From Limnoperna fortunei (taxonomy: Eukaryota > Mollusca > Bivalvia > Mytilida > Modiolidae): DNA of 64,000 bases. The notes under the pieces were generated by a model that worked only from the letters and a program-made list of their open reading frames with translations, was not told where the DNA came from and did not search any database. The position numbers and the translations under genes are program-made. Below are positions 34,130-46,269 of this stretch, piece after piece; positions within the stretch are counted from its first letter, which is position 1; each line of letters starts with the position of its first letter. Where the stretch lies: NCBI GenBank assembly GCA_944474755.1, contig OX104117.1, forward strand, positions 42,983,222 to 43,047,221. The letters run 5' to 3'.

Positions 34130-36880
34130 TATACTTATATATAATCTACAGGGTAAAGTTGCTTTTTTCAAGGAGAATAGTTCTTGTTCCCCTGTAATAC
34201 AATACAGAGATATAAGGTATCTTATTTTCATGGGTCATCTTTCTAATTCCTCTTTGTACAATGTATAGATGTAAGGCATCCTCACAAGTCAGGGTTTCTG
34301 TGTCCACACGTGTCCACGCAACCCTGACAAACTTAGTGAGGAAATTCCTGGGCTATAAGTTACTATTTTGATTGGCTACATCATACCTTGATGTAGCCAA
34401 TCAAAAGCCCGCTTTCATTCACGACTTGGTTAGGGGATATCCCGACGTCGATTGTAAATAAACCAAACGGATGTGTTGCATAGACCATGTGTAAATCAAT
34501 GTATTTTGTACAGTAATGTTAATAGTTTGTTATTACCGCGTTATTTATTAGTTGCGTTACGTTTTCTTCCAACTCAAGACTGAGTAAGAATGACTACTGC
34601 CAAACACTTTCTTCTTTCAAGCATTTCATTGGTTGCTAATTTGAAGGATTGACGTCATACGAAAATCTTCTAGCCCGGGAATTTCCCTGTTACCTTTGTC
34701 AGGGTTTCGAAACCCTTACAAACTTAGCGAGGAAATTCCCGGGCTATAAGTTACTATTTTGATTGGCTACATCATACCTTGATGTAGCCAATCAAAAGCC
34801 CGCTTTCATTCATGACTTGGTTAGGGGATATCCCGATGTCGATTGTAAATAAACTAAACGGATGAGTTGCATGGACCATGTGTAAATCAGTGTATTTTGT
34901 ACAGTAATGTTAATAGTTTGTTATTACTGCGTTATTTATTAGTTGCGTTACGTTTTCTTCCAACTCAAGAATGAGTAAGAATGACTACTGCCAAACACTT
35001 TCTTCTTTCAAGCAATTTCATTGGTTGCTATTTTGAAGGATTGGCGTCATACGAAAATCTTTTAGCCCGGGAATTTCCCTGTTACCTTTGTCATCGTTTC
35101 GTGGACACAGAAACCCTGACTTGTGAGGATGAGATATAAGGTAGCTGATTGTTCATGGGTAATAGTTTTATTCATGTTTAATATAATCTACAGGGTAAAG
35201 TTGCTTTTTTCAAGGAGTATAGTTCTTGTTCCCCCATAATACAATATAGAGATATAAGGTATCTTATTTTCATGGATCATCTTTCTGATTCCTCTTTTGT
35301 ACATGTATAGATGTAAGGTAGCTGTTTTCATGAGTAATAGTTTTATACATGTTTAATATAATCTACAGGGTAAAGTTGCTTTTTTCAAGGAGTATAGTTC
35401 TTGTTCTCCCATAATACAATACAGAGATATAAGGTATCTTATTTTCATGGATCATCTTTCCGATTCCTCTTTTGTACAATGTATACTAGATGTAAGGTAG
35501 CTGATTTTTCATGGGTAATAGTCTTATGTTTAATAAAAAATACAAAACAGCAATTTCAGGTATCTTATTTTCATGGGACATACTGCCGATTCCTCTGTTA
35601 TTCAATGCAAAGATGTAAGGTAGCTGGTTTTTCATGGGTAATAATTTTCATTATCTTTAATATAATCTACAGGGTAGCTTGCTTTTTCAAGGATTATATT
35701 TCTTATTCCTCTATCATACAGTACAGAAATTTCAGGTATCTTATTTTCATGGGTCATCTTTCTGATTGCTATGTTGCACAATGTATAGATGTAAGTTAGC
35801 TGGTATTTCATTGGTAATAGTTTTATTTAGCTTTAATATAATCTACCGGGTAGCTTGCTTTTTCAAGTATTATATTTCGTATTCCTCTATCATACAATAC
35901 AGAAATTTCAGGTATCTTATTTTCATGGGTCATCTTTCTAATTCCTCTTTTGTACAATATATAGATGTAAGGTAGCTGATTGTTCATGGGTAATAGTTTT
36001 ATGTTTAATATAATCTATAGGGGAAGGTTGCTTTTTTAAGGATAATAGTTTTATACTTCTGTCATACAATACATTGATATAAGGCATCTTATTTTCATGG
36101 GTCATCTTTCTGATTCCTCTTTTGTACAATGTATAGATTTAAGGCAGCTGATATTTCATGGGTAATAGTTTTATACATTTAATTATATAATCTACAGGGT
36201 AAGCTTTCTTTTTTTAACGATTTTAATTTTTATTCCTCTATCATACAATACAGAAATTTCAGGTATCTTATTTTCATGGGACATACTGCTGATTCCTCCG
36301 TTATACAATATAAAGATGTAAGGTAGCTGATTTTTCATGGGTAATAATTTTATTTATCTTTAATATATAATCTACAGGGTAGCTTGCTTCTTCAAGGATT
36401 ATATTTCTTATTCCTCTATCAAACAGTACAGAAATTTTAGGTATCTTATTTCCATGTGTCATCTTTCTGATTCCTCTTTTTGTCAGGTAGCTGATTTTTC
36501 ATGAGTAATAGTTTTAAACATGTTTAATATAATCTACAGAGTAAGGTCGCTTTTTTCAAGGAGTATAGTTCTTGGTCCCCTATAATACAATACAGAGATG
36601 CTTTTTAAGGATAATAGTTTTATACCTCTATCATACAATACATAGATATAAGGTATCTTATTTCATGGGTCATCTTTCTGATTACTCACTTTGTTGTAAT
36701 GCATAGATGAAATGTTGCCGATTTTTCATAGGTAATAGTTTTATAGATGCTTACAAAAATCTACAGGGTAAGGTTACTTTTTTTCGAGGATTATAATTCG
36801 TATTTACCCATCATGCAATACAAAGCTGTAAGGTATCCTATTTTAATGTGTCATATTTCTGACATTTGTCATGCATAAAT
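34130..36880. repeat. Diverged tandem array, about 175-bp period
   Basis: Each unit contains AATCTACAGGGTA, then TGCTTTTTTCAAGGA, TACAATACAGA, GGTATCTTATTTTCATGGG and GTAAGGTAGCTGATTTTTCA. The AATCTACAGGG landmark recurs about every 165-230 bp from 34143 to 36764, roughly eleven units. It is interrupted at 34278-35130. The GGTAGCTGATTTTTCATGGG part resembles GTAGCTAATTTTCATTGGTA near the right end of the 21-kb insertion. Open frames inside it are chance. Confidence 0.8.
34278..35130. mobile_element. Inverted-repeat element of two tandem palindromic halves
   Basis: Perfect 30-bp terminal inverted repeats begin ATCCTCACAAGTCAGGGTTT (34278-34307 and 35101-35130). Inside are two direct units of about 390 bp. 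Each is itself folded: GAAATTC(C/T/-)(C/T)GGGCTA near one end faces TAGCCCGGGAATTTC at the other, with a nearly perfect hairpin around TTTTGATTGGCTACATCA. It is inserted in the tandem array. The flanks are similar (AGATGTAAGG and AGATATAAGG), but array periodicity makes a target duplication hard to call. No coding capacity. Confidence 0.75.
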
Positions 36881-36889
36881 ATACCGGTA

Positions 36890-37509
36890 TATTGTTAGGT
36901 AAATAATAACAAAAAAGGTGACAGTGACGTCATAGGAGAAAGTGAATGGTAGCAAAAGTAAGAAAAGAGAATGTAGAGCAGAACTATGGAATAAATAAAT
37001 AAACTAATGAAATAATCAATCTAGTACTTTCACCTTGACTTCACCTTCTTGAGGGCAACAATCAAATTTCTTAATCCGAACCCGAGGCAAACAACTTCAA
37101 CGAGGGTTAGTTTACAAATATGAATGTCTCCCTCAATAAGAGAGGGTCGTACTTGTTTTATTATATTGTACGCCAACACTAAACATGTACATGTACATTT
37201 TAATTTACCGAAATTTGTGTTGTTCTCATCTAAACTTCTGCATTGTTGACCCTTTTATTTGTTTTTTTTTTACCTTAAAGGTTATTTACCGGTGACCAAT
37301 AGAGTTGTTTCCCTTTTGTTTTATTTCCCCGGGAACAATAGGGTTGTTTCCTTTTCTTTCATTCCATTAACAGGTTAACACTTTTTAATTTTTCTCAAAA
37401 CAGATAACAGTAGATTTAAAATAATGATAACAGATAACAGCAATTTACATGAGAAAACAGAAAACAGCGACTTCAAAAATCGAAAAAACCCAGATAACAC
37501 TGAAACAGA
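36890..37509. other. Non-coding flank of the LINE insertion
   Basis: No gene seen. The part near 37400-37510 has repeated AACAGATAACAG motifs, and a related stretch follows the LINE at 39990-40130, consistent with one sequence split by the insertion. Confidence 0.5.
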
Positions 37510-37521
37510 AACAAGCGAGTT

Positions 37522-37796
37522 TCTCTTAGGACTCTTATTCAAACTTCAGAATTATGGTATTGATGAAAATTTATTACACTGGTTTAAAAACTATCTTTCA
37601 GTGAGGGAACAAAGAGTGGTTTTAAGCGGTGTTAGTTCTGACTGGACATCTATTAATGCAGGTGTTCCTCAGGGTTCCATTTTGTGGCCTTTATTGTTTC
37701 TTTTATTTATTAATGATATTGTAGAAGATATTAATGCTTGTGTTAAGCTATTTGCAGACGACACTAGCATTTATATAATAGTAGATCGTCCCAAAG
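37522..37796 (+). pseudogene. LINE reverse transcriptase, part 1
   Basis: The frame reads into RT motifs: NYGIDENLLHWFKNYL, then AGVPQGSILWPLLFLLFIND and LFADDTS with the catalytic Asp pair near 37756. The usual Gly after QGSIL is Trp here. It ends at DRPK where the inverted-repeat element is inserted; the same frame resumes at 38756 with VAADILNRDLAKI. Upstream polymerase and endonuclease parts are absent. Confidence 0.8.
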
Positions 37797-38749
37797 TACG
37801 AAAGCCCAGAAGGCTCATTCGATATTCGAAATTCGAGATTCAAGATTCGAAACTCGAAATTCGAGATTCGAGATTCGAAACTCGAGATTCGAAATTCGAG
37901 ATTCGAAATTCGAAATTCGAGATTCGAAATTCGAAATTCAATATAGTTATAACCAATCAAATTGTGTGTAACATAATCGTCTACCAATCAAAATAATTCT
38001 TATATAAACGTAGCCACGTGCTATTATGTTTATTTGATGTTTTAACAGTCGACATATTTGTCAACGAATGACTTGTTCAACATGGTTTTGTTAAAAAAAT
38101 CAAATTTATAAGCTTTATTTGTTATTTTATCAAAAGAATTCAGTTTACAATAACATCTTGATTTTACAAATCAAGAAACAAAAATGTACATGTAAAACGG
38201 AATTTTTTTTTTTTTTTGGGGGGGGGGGGGGGCTATCAGGGGTGGATCCAGAGGGGGCCCTCCCTTTTGACGGAAAAATTTGGTTGGATATATACGAAAT
38301 CATTGAAGCATGACCAAAATTTTATGAAACTTGGTATGTAACTAGTACACCATATATGTAGTGCATATTATCAGGAATTGTTGATTCCTAAATTTATATG
38401 GTAGTTATGGCTCTTTGAACTTAGGAATTTTCAGTAATCCTCAATAATCATGGTTTTCGCATTAACTCCCCTAAAACTACTCAGCCAAATTTTATGTAGT
38501 TTCGATATAACCAAGGAATTCTGATTGGTAGAGATTATGTCACACGCAATCTGATTGGCTAAAACTATATTGAATTTCGAATCTCGAATTTCGAATATAT
38601 AAGAACTGTTCTGATTGGTAGACGATTATGTCACACGCAATCTGATTGGTTATAACTATATTGAATTTCGAATTTCGAATCTCGAATCTCGAATCTCGAA
38701 TTTCGAATTTCGATTCTCGAATTTCGAATGAGCCTTCTGGGCTTTCGTA
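37797..38749. mobile_element. Inverted-repeat element with heptamer arrays, inserted in the LINE
   Basis: It starts TACGAAAGCCCAGAAGGCTC and ends with its complement. Inverted repeats run about 150-200 bp and include arrays of a 7-bp unit (ATTCGAA/ATTCGAG) at 37823-37940 and 38572-38735, plus GATTGGTAGACGATTATGT. The flanks are CCAAAG at 37791-37796 and 38750-38755, a 6-bp duplication (a 4-bp CAAA reading is also possible). Removing it restores the LINE frame. The open frames reading the heptamers are artefacts. Confidence 0.8.
38203..38232. repeat. T and G homopolymer run
   Basis: A T run followed directly by a G run inside the heptamer element; an assembly or polymorphism hotspot. Confidence 0.7.
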
Positions 38750-39855
38750 CCAAAGTCGCTGCTGACATATTAAATAGGGATCTAGCTAAAATTAATAGCT
38801 GTTCAGAAAAGTGGTTAGTACAATTTAACCCACATAAAACTGAAATGATAACTATATCTCGTAAATCAATCAAGCCAATTCATCCACCTATTGTTATGGA
38901 CGGGCTCAATATTCAAGAAGTCGCTTCACACAAACACTTTGGCATTTATTTTTCAAGTAATGGTTCTTGGCATGACCACATTAATTACATTGTTAAAAAA
39001 GCTTATAATAGAGTTAATTTCCTTCGTAGGGTACGATTTGTCCTTGACAGGTATGTCCTGGAAAGAATTTACTTTTCTAATATTAGACCAATTCTGGAAT
39101 ATGGCGATGTGGTATGGCATAACTATACACAATACTTAGTTAACAAGTTAGAGAGTGTCCAGATAGACGCTATGCGGATTGTTACGGGAGGGAAAGAATT
39201 GACGTCGTTAGAAAAACTTTATCAAGAAACAGGTTGGGAAAAACTTTCGGCTAGGAGGGAAAAACATCGACTTATTCAATTATATAAGATTATAAACAAG
39301 GAATCCCCAAATTATTTATGGGAACTTGTTCCTAGTTCAATTGGTGATCGACATAGTCATTTTACTCGCCAAGTCGAAAATATTGTTAATCTTCGTACAA
39401 GAACGAACTTCTACTCTGAATATTTTCTGCCTGCGACCATTAACATGTGGATTAATTTGCCATTAGATGTAAGAAGGTCTACCTCGTTAAGTATATTTAA
39501 AAATAAATTGGTGACTCGTAGCAAAGAAACCCCAAAATACTATTACGTCGGAACTCAAAAAGGGCAGATTCTACATGCAAGGCTTCGTAGTTCACTAAAT
39601 GAGCATCTGTTTCTGCGAAACCTTGTGGATTCTCCAAAATGTACATGTGGTCATGTCGAATCAACCTATCATTTTCTTTTTGAATGTTATAAGTACGATC
39701 AGCTTCGTTAAAGTACCATACATACTCTTAATTTAAACCAACCTGTCGATGTAAACTAATTATTGTATGGGTCAGATCTTCTAACATTAGATGAAAATAT
39801 TAATGTCTTTAATCTTGTTCAAAAATATATTCTTCAAAGCAAACGCTTTTTTTAA
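38750..39855 (+). pseudogene. LINE reverse transcriptase, part 2 and C-terminal tail
   Basis: Continues the RT after the insertion: NSCSEKWLVQFNPHKTEMI, the RPILEYGDVVWH block, FLPATINMWINLPLDVR and a terminal Cys/His knuckle (CTCGHVESTYHFLFEC). A stop at 39709-39711 is followed in another frame by LLYGSDLLTLDENINVFNLV and a stop at 39853-39855, so one more frameshift exists. Clade assignment (Jockey/CR1/RTE-like) is uncertain. Confidence 0.75.
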
Positions 39856-39990
39856 CTGCATTTCACTATTCCATCATTTCCATTGTCACATTGACTGTTT
39901 CTTTTATTGATTACACTTCCTGACAACATTTACATGTCCTTTTTCTTTTTCTATTTCTATAAATTCTCTAAGCATGCTAACAAGCGAGTT

Positions 39991-41040
39991 AAAAAATCGA
40001 AAAAACCAGACAACAACAGTATCTCATCGAAGGGCAATAGTGTTCTGATTATTAACAGTAAACAGTGTTTTCATTTTCGTTATAACAGTTTACAACAATT
40101 TCAATTTTTAAGAAAACAGATAACAGCTAATGGTTGAAAAACAGGTACCAGCTACTTTATTTATAGACGTGTAAAAATGACCAAAACACGTTAACAGAAA
40201 AGATCTTCCCCCAAACTATCGACACTGATCATCTATCAATATCAACACTGTCTCAATATTTTAAGAAAATTTATGAAAGCTTTCCACAAACAAGTCCCAT
40301 TAACTACCATTAAAAATCCGAATTTTACCACGAAAAAGGAAGCGCATATCTATCAAATTAAAAATTCCCCAAAGATTCAAGAAAATTTGATGAAAACCGA
40401 AAGTTTTTGAGCAAGATTATGAAAACAACCCCACCCCCTTTTCATGCACCAAGTCCAATAAATCAGAGATTACCAACAAGTAAGTATACAGACTATGACA
40501 CTAATACAATAAACAAACATGTGCAGTTTGTAAAAAAAATTTGTGAATCTTATTTGCAAGATACAAAGGATAGACATTTGTATACCATAATACGCACGCA
40601 TGGGGGGGGGGGTCTGTCATTGACAGGCGTATAAAAATGAAAATGAAAAATGTTTAATTCCATTTTAAACTACATAAACTAAATTACATAAATTTTATTT
40701 GAAGCTAGCATTTAAAATTTGGGTTTTTATTTCTTTGATCAGTTAAAATTAATTAGGTGCTAAATTTATCTTTTGTAATTATGCGATAATTGGGAGATAG
40801 TCAAAAACATACCTGAAGACACAATTCCAACAACCATTTCGCTCACAAATGTTTTCAGAGCAAATCTACGGACTGTAGAACAAACGTTTGGTAAATTATT
40901 TAGTAACAGAACCCAGTGTATGCCGTTATGGCATTGTAGATAATAAATAACATTATAAAAATAAGTTTTTTTATTAAAATAAGTATTTTAATAGCTCACG
41001 CCTATCTAACTCCACCTTACGGTATAAGGGAGATAAATCT
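39991..41040. other. Non-coding right part of the 21-kb insertion
   Basis: No protein domain recognised. Confidence 0.45.
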
Positions 41041-41158
41041 AATTAATTTATGTCATAAGGTAGCTTGCTTACATGAGTAGTCAATTTTTAATAGCTCCGC
41101 GGTATTAAAATTTACTACCGTAGCTAATTTTCATTGGTAGCTCGATATTAATACGACA

Positions 41159-42871
41159 CCGGCATATTATTCACGCACTCTAGGGAAGAACGCCAACAAT
41201 TATAAGCTAAACCTTATTCCTTAATATTTAACAAAAAAAAACAGTTAACTGAAAAAATTGTGAATATAAGTGCTACCACGCGCGCAACATCTCAAAGTAA
41301 TTATTAAAATAGATGATCCCATTATAATTGGTCTTGTGTTTCGAAAGGTATATTGGTCATAAATAAAGTCATTGGGCCTTTAAAACTGCAATTCTTCTAT
41401 GTGCCTTTAGATAACAGTTATCTGTGCTTGTAGGACTATTTAAAAAAATTTCTTTGTTTAAGTGTAACCGCTATATATTATATAGCAGTTACACTATTAA
41501 AACAAAGAATAATTTTTAAACCTACAACTGCGTAATGTACAATAGTTTCTTAAAATGCTATTATTACCTGTCAAATTTACATTAGACAGTAATCTGCGTC
41601 GAAGATCCTGAAGGTCATTATCAATTTTGGTAACCAGGAACATTTCGTCTGAACACTTTTGATGAGAAGCACCATACAGGAAGTCACTGCCAACATTGCT
41701 ATTGTATTCATGTTATAACCGTCTTTGGTCAACTCTCAACCAGCACAACAGTATTATACAAGTTCAAGATTATTTTTTAATGTTACTAATAATATTTCAA
41801 TATTTTCAAATGTTATAATATCAAATTACTAATTATATTTGATCACGGAACGTCGTATTTGCTAAAGTAGCTAGGCGTCGACAGTTTACGTGATAACCAT
41901 ATATGTAAACGTATTATTACTTTCTAAAAGAAAATCCTTGCACCCAGGAGTCAGTGATGTATTCAATACAACAAACTTGATTGAACTGGATTTTTCCTAT
42001 TTCTAATCGATACAAAAACTGCAGAATTGGCCAACGCCAACATTCTACAAAAATTCTTCTCCACAAATTAACATCTGTCTAAAATGTGCCTCATACAAAA
42101 TGATAAATGTGGGTATTGAAATATTCAAATGGGTCGTTTTAGAATTCTTAAATTTCGAGTTCCACAGTTTTGTAAGGAAAAAAGAAAAGATACCGATTAG
42201 TATTCATTAGAGAATAAGACAAAAACTGACAAAACCATGGTTATGCAAAAGAGAGTGGAAACAACAACAAAACAGACACCACAAAAAAAAACTTAGTAAC
42301 ACGAACCAGGAAAGAGTCACGGTTCTTTGGAGAGTAAGCAAGATTTGTTACATACGGTGCAACCTTCGTATCAGTCAGGTTAAAATTTCGTAATGAGTCA
42401 TATCCAATGGTAGTTATAATCCAGTAAAAAAATACATGCTCTTGAGATATGATTAATTGGTAGTTGTATACTCCATATGCAAGTACTGTTGGAATGTTGT
42501 CACACAAAAATAGAAAATTCACAGTAGGAAAATAAAGTTAAATATACGGTGGTGTGCAGTAAATTTGTGTTCTAAACCGAGGTTGACTGTCAATTTCTAG
42601 ATGTAGGTCGAGGTATAATACATAAATTGTATAAAAAGCGCCTCACAAATATACAGCAAGAAAGGGAGCACATTTGTAACCCACTGGAATGCCGGCGGTC
42701 TGTTTACAACGTGTCAATATGTTATCAAAAGTAAAGCATTCTGATGATTTAAGTCATAGAGAACGCGTATTAGAAAAAGCGAAAACCCCTGGCGTCTTCA
42801 TTTTATGTATTGCAGTTTCTCATCCTCAACTCAAAACTTGGAAGAAATCCATCAGTAATATTCATGCCCTT
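41159..42871. repeat. Tandem locus duplication, copy 3, right part
   Basis: It resumes at CCGGCATATTATTCACGC, exactly where the left part stopped. It follows copies 1 and 2 until about 42871, then diverges into locus-specific sequence. In copies 1 and 2 about 340 further bases follow before the next unit. Confidence 0.9.
41568..41711 (-). pseudogene. Short-chain collagen C4-like gene, copy 3, exon 1 (frameshifted)
   Basis: The ATG at 41711 and the signal-peptide segment match copy 2, and the GT donor is present. A 13-bp deletion after AAATGTTC (copy 2 has an extra TTACGAAGAG-containing stretch) shifts the frame before the donor. Its partner exons lie 22 kb away at 18349-19303. Confidence 0.75.
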
Positions 42872-44020
42872 ATCGAGTACAAGGTTGACAAAGAAAGTAT
42901 TTCTGACAGTTGAGGTAGTCCTTACGTAAATATTACTAAGAAATTGGTAGATCTTTATGGGGTATCTATCATACGCATATTGACGGATCTTCTTGGTAAA
43001 CTATCCCAGGTTTGTAACTCACCGATTTTTCCCATAAACAGGATGTGCTAACCATTCCGGAACACCCGATATCTTATCTTTTTTTCCACAATGGTTAATG
43101 TTTGTTGTATGGTTTTGTGTTTTTGTTTTGCTTGAATTATTCGTGAGTTTTTTATAAGCTATTGCTTTGTAATTTTGTACCTTGATTTTGTTTCCTTCCA
43201 TAACACCTCATAATTTTCTTGTGTAATTTTTACAATGTACATCATAGACATCAATTCTTTTCTGTGTCTTTAGGATAGCAGTTATCTTTGCTTGTATGAC
43301 TATATTTTGTTTGTTTGCTTGTATATTTGGTGTTTAATGCCACTCAGCTATATATCATGGCATCCAGTTTCTATTGGGGAGGAAGCAGGAAAACCTATAA
43401 TTACATCTTTTTTTTTGCATAGTTATAAAGTTATAAACAGATGAAAATTGGAAACAAATTAGCATTCAAATAGTAACTGAACAAATTAATATTTATTCAT
43501 AGCTCAGAATTAATCAAAAAATTTTTAACATGTTTTTTTTTAATCAATATATTTAATTTATAGTAAGCAGAGCTATACAGTAACATGAATGTGTAAAAAT
43601 GTCACTCACAACATAAAAAAAACAAAATTCAGATGGTAGCTCACCTATCTGAAAAAAATATTGAAAAAGAGCTCTAAAATTGATATAAAAGCAGACTTAA
43701 AAGAATTTGACATTGATAAAAATCAATTGTTTTGTTTAAAAATAGCAACAACAAATTCAGACAAGTTTTTTCTTGTATCTGAAATGCTCTATTTAAAATT
43801 GACAATTGTAGGACATTCATGTTACATCACCAACACATTAAAGAAAGGTGTCATGCACTGGAATACAGAGGCACTGTTAGGATGCTTGGAAGAAATGTTA
43901 TTACCAAGAAGGGGTGCGGACAATACGTAAATGCGGACTATACACAGCTTTTTACAGTAATAAATGTTCAATGCTCACAATTAGGCTGCGTCTTTATTAT
44001 CATTTGTATACAATACTTAT
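42872..44020. other. Locus-specific flank, no gene identified
   Basis: Right of copy 3 the sequence departs from the duplicated block. A plus-strand frame crossing the border (42689-42913, with VLEKAKTPGVFILCIAVSHP) is open here, but the same stretch in copies 1 and 2 has a stop. I do not recognise it. A SINE tail fragment lies at about 43318-43400 (TTTAATGCCACTCAGC and GGCATCCAGTTTCTATTGGG, inverted). Confidence 0.4.
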
Positions 44021-44026
44021 AAGTTT

Positions 44027-44299
44027 GCCTTGGTGGAAGAGTGGTTAAGGTAGTTCGTCTACTATTGATCAGGTGGTTTGTCAACACTGAGATTGCAGGT
44101 TTGAGTCTCACAGTGGGCAGGGTGCACATGACCCATATTTTAATTAACAAGGATTGCCATTTTTCCTACCGAAGGTCAGGGGTTTTCTCTAGGTACTTCA
44201 GCTTCTTCCCCCAATAAAAACTGGACGCCATGATATAGCTAAAAATTTGCTGAAAGTAGCATCAAACATCATTCAAACAAATAAAAAAACAAACAAATA
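44027..44299 (+). mobile_element. Full-length tRNA-derived SINE
   Basis: The head reads GCCTTGGTGGAAGAGTGGTT (A-box region) with GCAGGTTTGAGTCTC as B box. The body contains AAAACTGGACGCCATGATAT, and the end is GTAGCATCAAACATCATT plus a CAAA-repeat tail. Same family as 23338-23552. Confidence 0.8.
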
Positions 44300-45004
44300 T
44301 AAATTTGCACATGTAAACATTTAAAATTTATAAAAATATACACTGATTTGTACAAATATCCTGTATTTATTTCTTTTGAACTTAATAAAAGAAATATTAA
44401 TACCATATAGCCACACATAATTGTATTTGTGTAGATATTTTGAGTGTGTATTACATGTTGCTCAGTTAAATAAGGAACTAATTTGGATCTATAAATTTGT
44501 TTAGTCCTAGTGAATTAAAATATATGGGTGAATCAATTCTTAACAGTAGTGTTGGTTAGTGTTAATGTTATGGGAATGCAGGAAACAATCCGCCATTTTT
44601 TGTGAAAATATCAAAATACATATCACATTTATGGTAAAATTAATAATAATTTATAGACAAAAATTAAACTCAGGAGACCCCTATTTGTCTTTCCATCACT
44701 AAAAAGTATACTAATTGTCAAATGTTTGACATTAAATAAAAAAAAATTCAGAAAATTCCAATGGACAGAATTTTTTTTCATCTATTATTTTAGTGCTTTT
44801 CCTCCTTCTCTTTATAATCTATTAGAAAATTTTAAATTTCAGAGTTACCTACCTCCAAAATAAGCTCTGAAACTTACTATTTGTAGTTTGATTAAAATTA
44901 CTAGTATCAAAATCTAACCATGTACTAACTATATGGCAAGTTTAAAGAAAAATTCAATGACAAATTATCTTTAGTGAAATAGTCCTAAACCCCCTGAAAA
45001 CTAG
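44300..45004. other. Non-coding, nothing recognised
   Basis: A diverged single unit of the adjacent minisatellite (GGTTAGTGTTAATGTTATGG) is visible near 44552. Confidence 0.5.
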
Positions 45005-45665
45005 CTAGAGGTGCTACTGTCTGTAGTGTTAGTGAGTGTTAATGTTAACACTAGAAGTGCAACTGTCTGTAGTGTTAGTGAGTGTTAATGTTAACACTAG
45101 AAGTGCTACTGTCTGTAGTATTAGTGAGTGTTAATGTTAATGCTAGAGGTGTTATTGTCTGTAGTGTTAGTGAGTGTTAATGCTAACACTAGAAGTGCTA
45201 TTGTCTGTAGTGTTAGTGAGTGTTAATGTTAATGCTAGAGGTGCTACTGTCTGTAGTATTAGTGAGTGTTAATGTTAACACTAGAAGTGCTACTGTCTGT
45301 AGTATTAGTGAGTGTTAATGTTAATGCTAGAGGTGCTACTGTCTGTAGTGTTAGTGAGTGTTAATGTTAACACTAGAAGTGCTGCTGTCTGTAGTGTAAG
45401 TGAGTGTTAATGTTAACACTAGAGGTGCTATTGTCTGTAGTGTTTGTGAGTGTTAATGTTAACTCTAGAAGTGCTACTCTCTGTAGTATTAGTGAGTGTT
45501 AATGATATGCTAGAAGTGCTACTGTCTGTAGTGTTAGTGAGTGTTAATGTTAACACTAGAAGTGCTACTGTCTGTAGTATTAGTGAGTGTTAATGTTAAT
45601 GCTAGAAGTGCTACTGTCTGTATTGTTAGTGAGTGTTAATGTTAACACTAGAAGTGCTACTGTCT
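45005..45665. repeat. 46-bp minisatellite, about 14 units
   Basis: The unit is GTGCTACTGTCTGTAGTGTT followed by AGTGAGTGTTAATGTTAA and CACTAGAA. Two variants (AACACTAGAA and AATGCTAGAG) partly alternate, giving a loose 92-bp higher order. It lies just beyond the stop of the recombinase-like gene. Confidence 0.9.
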
Positions 45666-45728
45666 TGAGGTTATACAAGATAAGTTGTTAAAAACGAATG
45701 TGTATCTGCCAGAGTTCCTAAGAGTATT

Positions 45729-46215
45729 TTAGGTCTCGACATGCTTTTTATCATCCAATGGTGAGGACTTTATATCATTAGATTTTTGCAAACCATCAGT
45801 AGGTTCTATACATTTCTGACTTAACTTATCCAGGATATATCTCTTGGTGCTAAAGTTTGTTAACCGTTTATTTGTCTCCAATCCACCCAATTTTATCATT
45901 GTTTGTATCATATTTAGAAGCCTTTTTCGTCCCACTGTAATTTTGTGAAACCAATCATCTGTTTCAGGATGATTTTCTGGAATTGGTCTGTTTCTTAGGT
46001 AAAATGGGTCATATGGACGGCTGAAGTGAACTGGGCGCTTTGCAGAATAAATTTCATATATTTTGACAGGATTTCTTTCTTCATCTGTTTCATAGATCTT
46101 AAGCAGTTCTTCATGGACATCAGAGGCATTTTCTTCCGTGTTTGTTCCTGGACGCTTTTTCAGTTCAAGATATCGTCTACCATCTGAATCTGTATTTAAA
46201 GTTATATCTCCCCAC
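45729..46215 (-). CDS. Last exon: degenerate Crypton-type recombinase catalytic domain
   Basis: Acceptor TTTTTCAG precedes the exon. It continues HLR|WGDITL and encodes YLELKKRPGTNT, NPVKIYEIYSAKRPVHFSRP, DPFYLRN and WFHKITVGRKRLLNMIQTM, the DUF3504 pattern. Where active relatives have HxxR (NHSxRK), this protein has NFSTKR, so the catalytic His and the Arg at +3 are both replaced. The usual C-terminal (G/S)GHKNxxSxxxY box with the nucleophilic Tyr is absent. The product is therefore predicted not to recombine DNA, though it may still bind it. Confidence 0.8.
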
Positions 46216-46269
46216 CTGAAATTTTTCAAAACTTGTATTTAACAATAATTTTATTAAAACTAGACCAAG

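Larger units (their letters stand above)
37522..39978 (+). mobile_element. 5'-truncated LINE with 12-bp target duplication
   Basis: AACAAGCGAGTT flanks the element at 37510-37521 and 39979-39990. Inside, reverse-transcriptase sequence starts abruptly in the middle of the domain, as expected for 5' truncation during target-primed reverse transcription. The open frame is split by an inverted-repeat element at 37797-38749. No poly-A tail is visible at the 3' end. Confidence 0.8.

Noticed and set aside
35401..35975. 132- and 69-codon frames with repeated YLIFMGHLS motifs
   Set aside because: They read the 175-bp tandem array; there is no start context and the period is not kept in one frame.
37748..38873. 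Frames rich in EIRDSRFE and SNLEFRI repeats
   Set aside because: They read the 7-bp TTCGAAA/TTCGAGA arrays of the inverted-repeat element.
43661..43930. 89-codon plus-strand frame
   Set aside because: It begins at a non-ATG codon, has no recognisable domain and no supporting splice or promoter signals.
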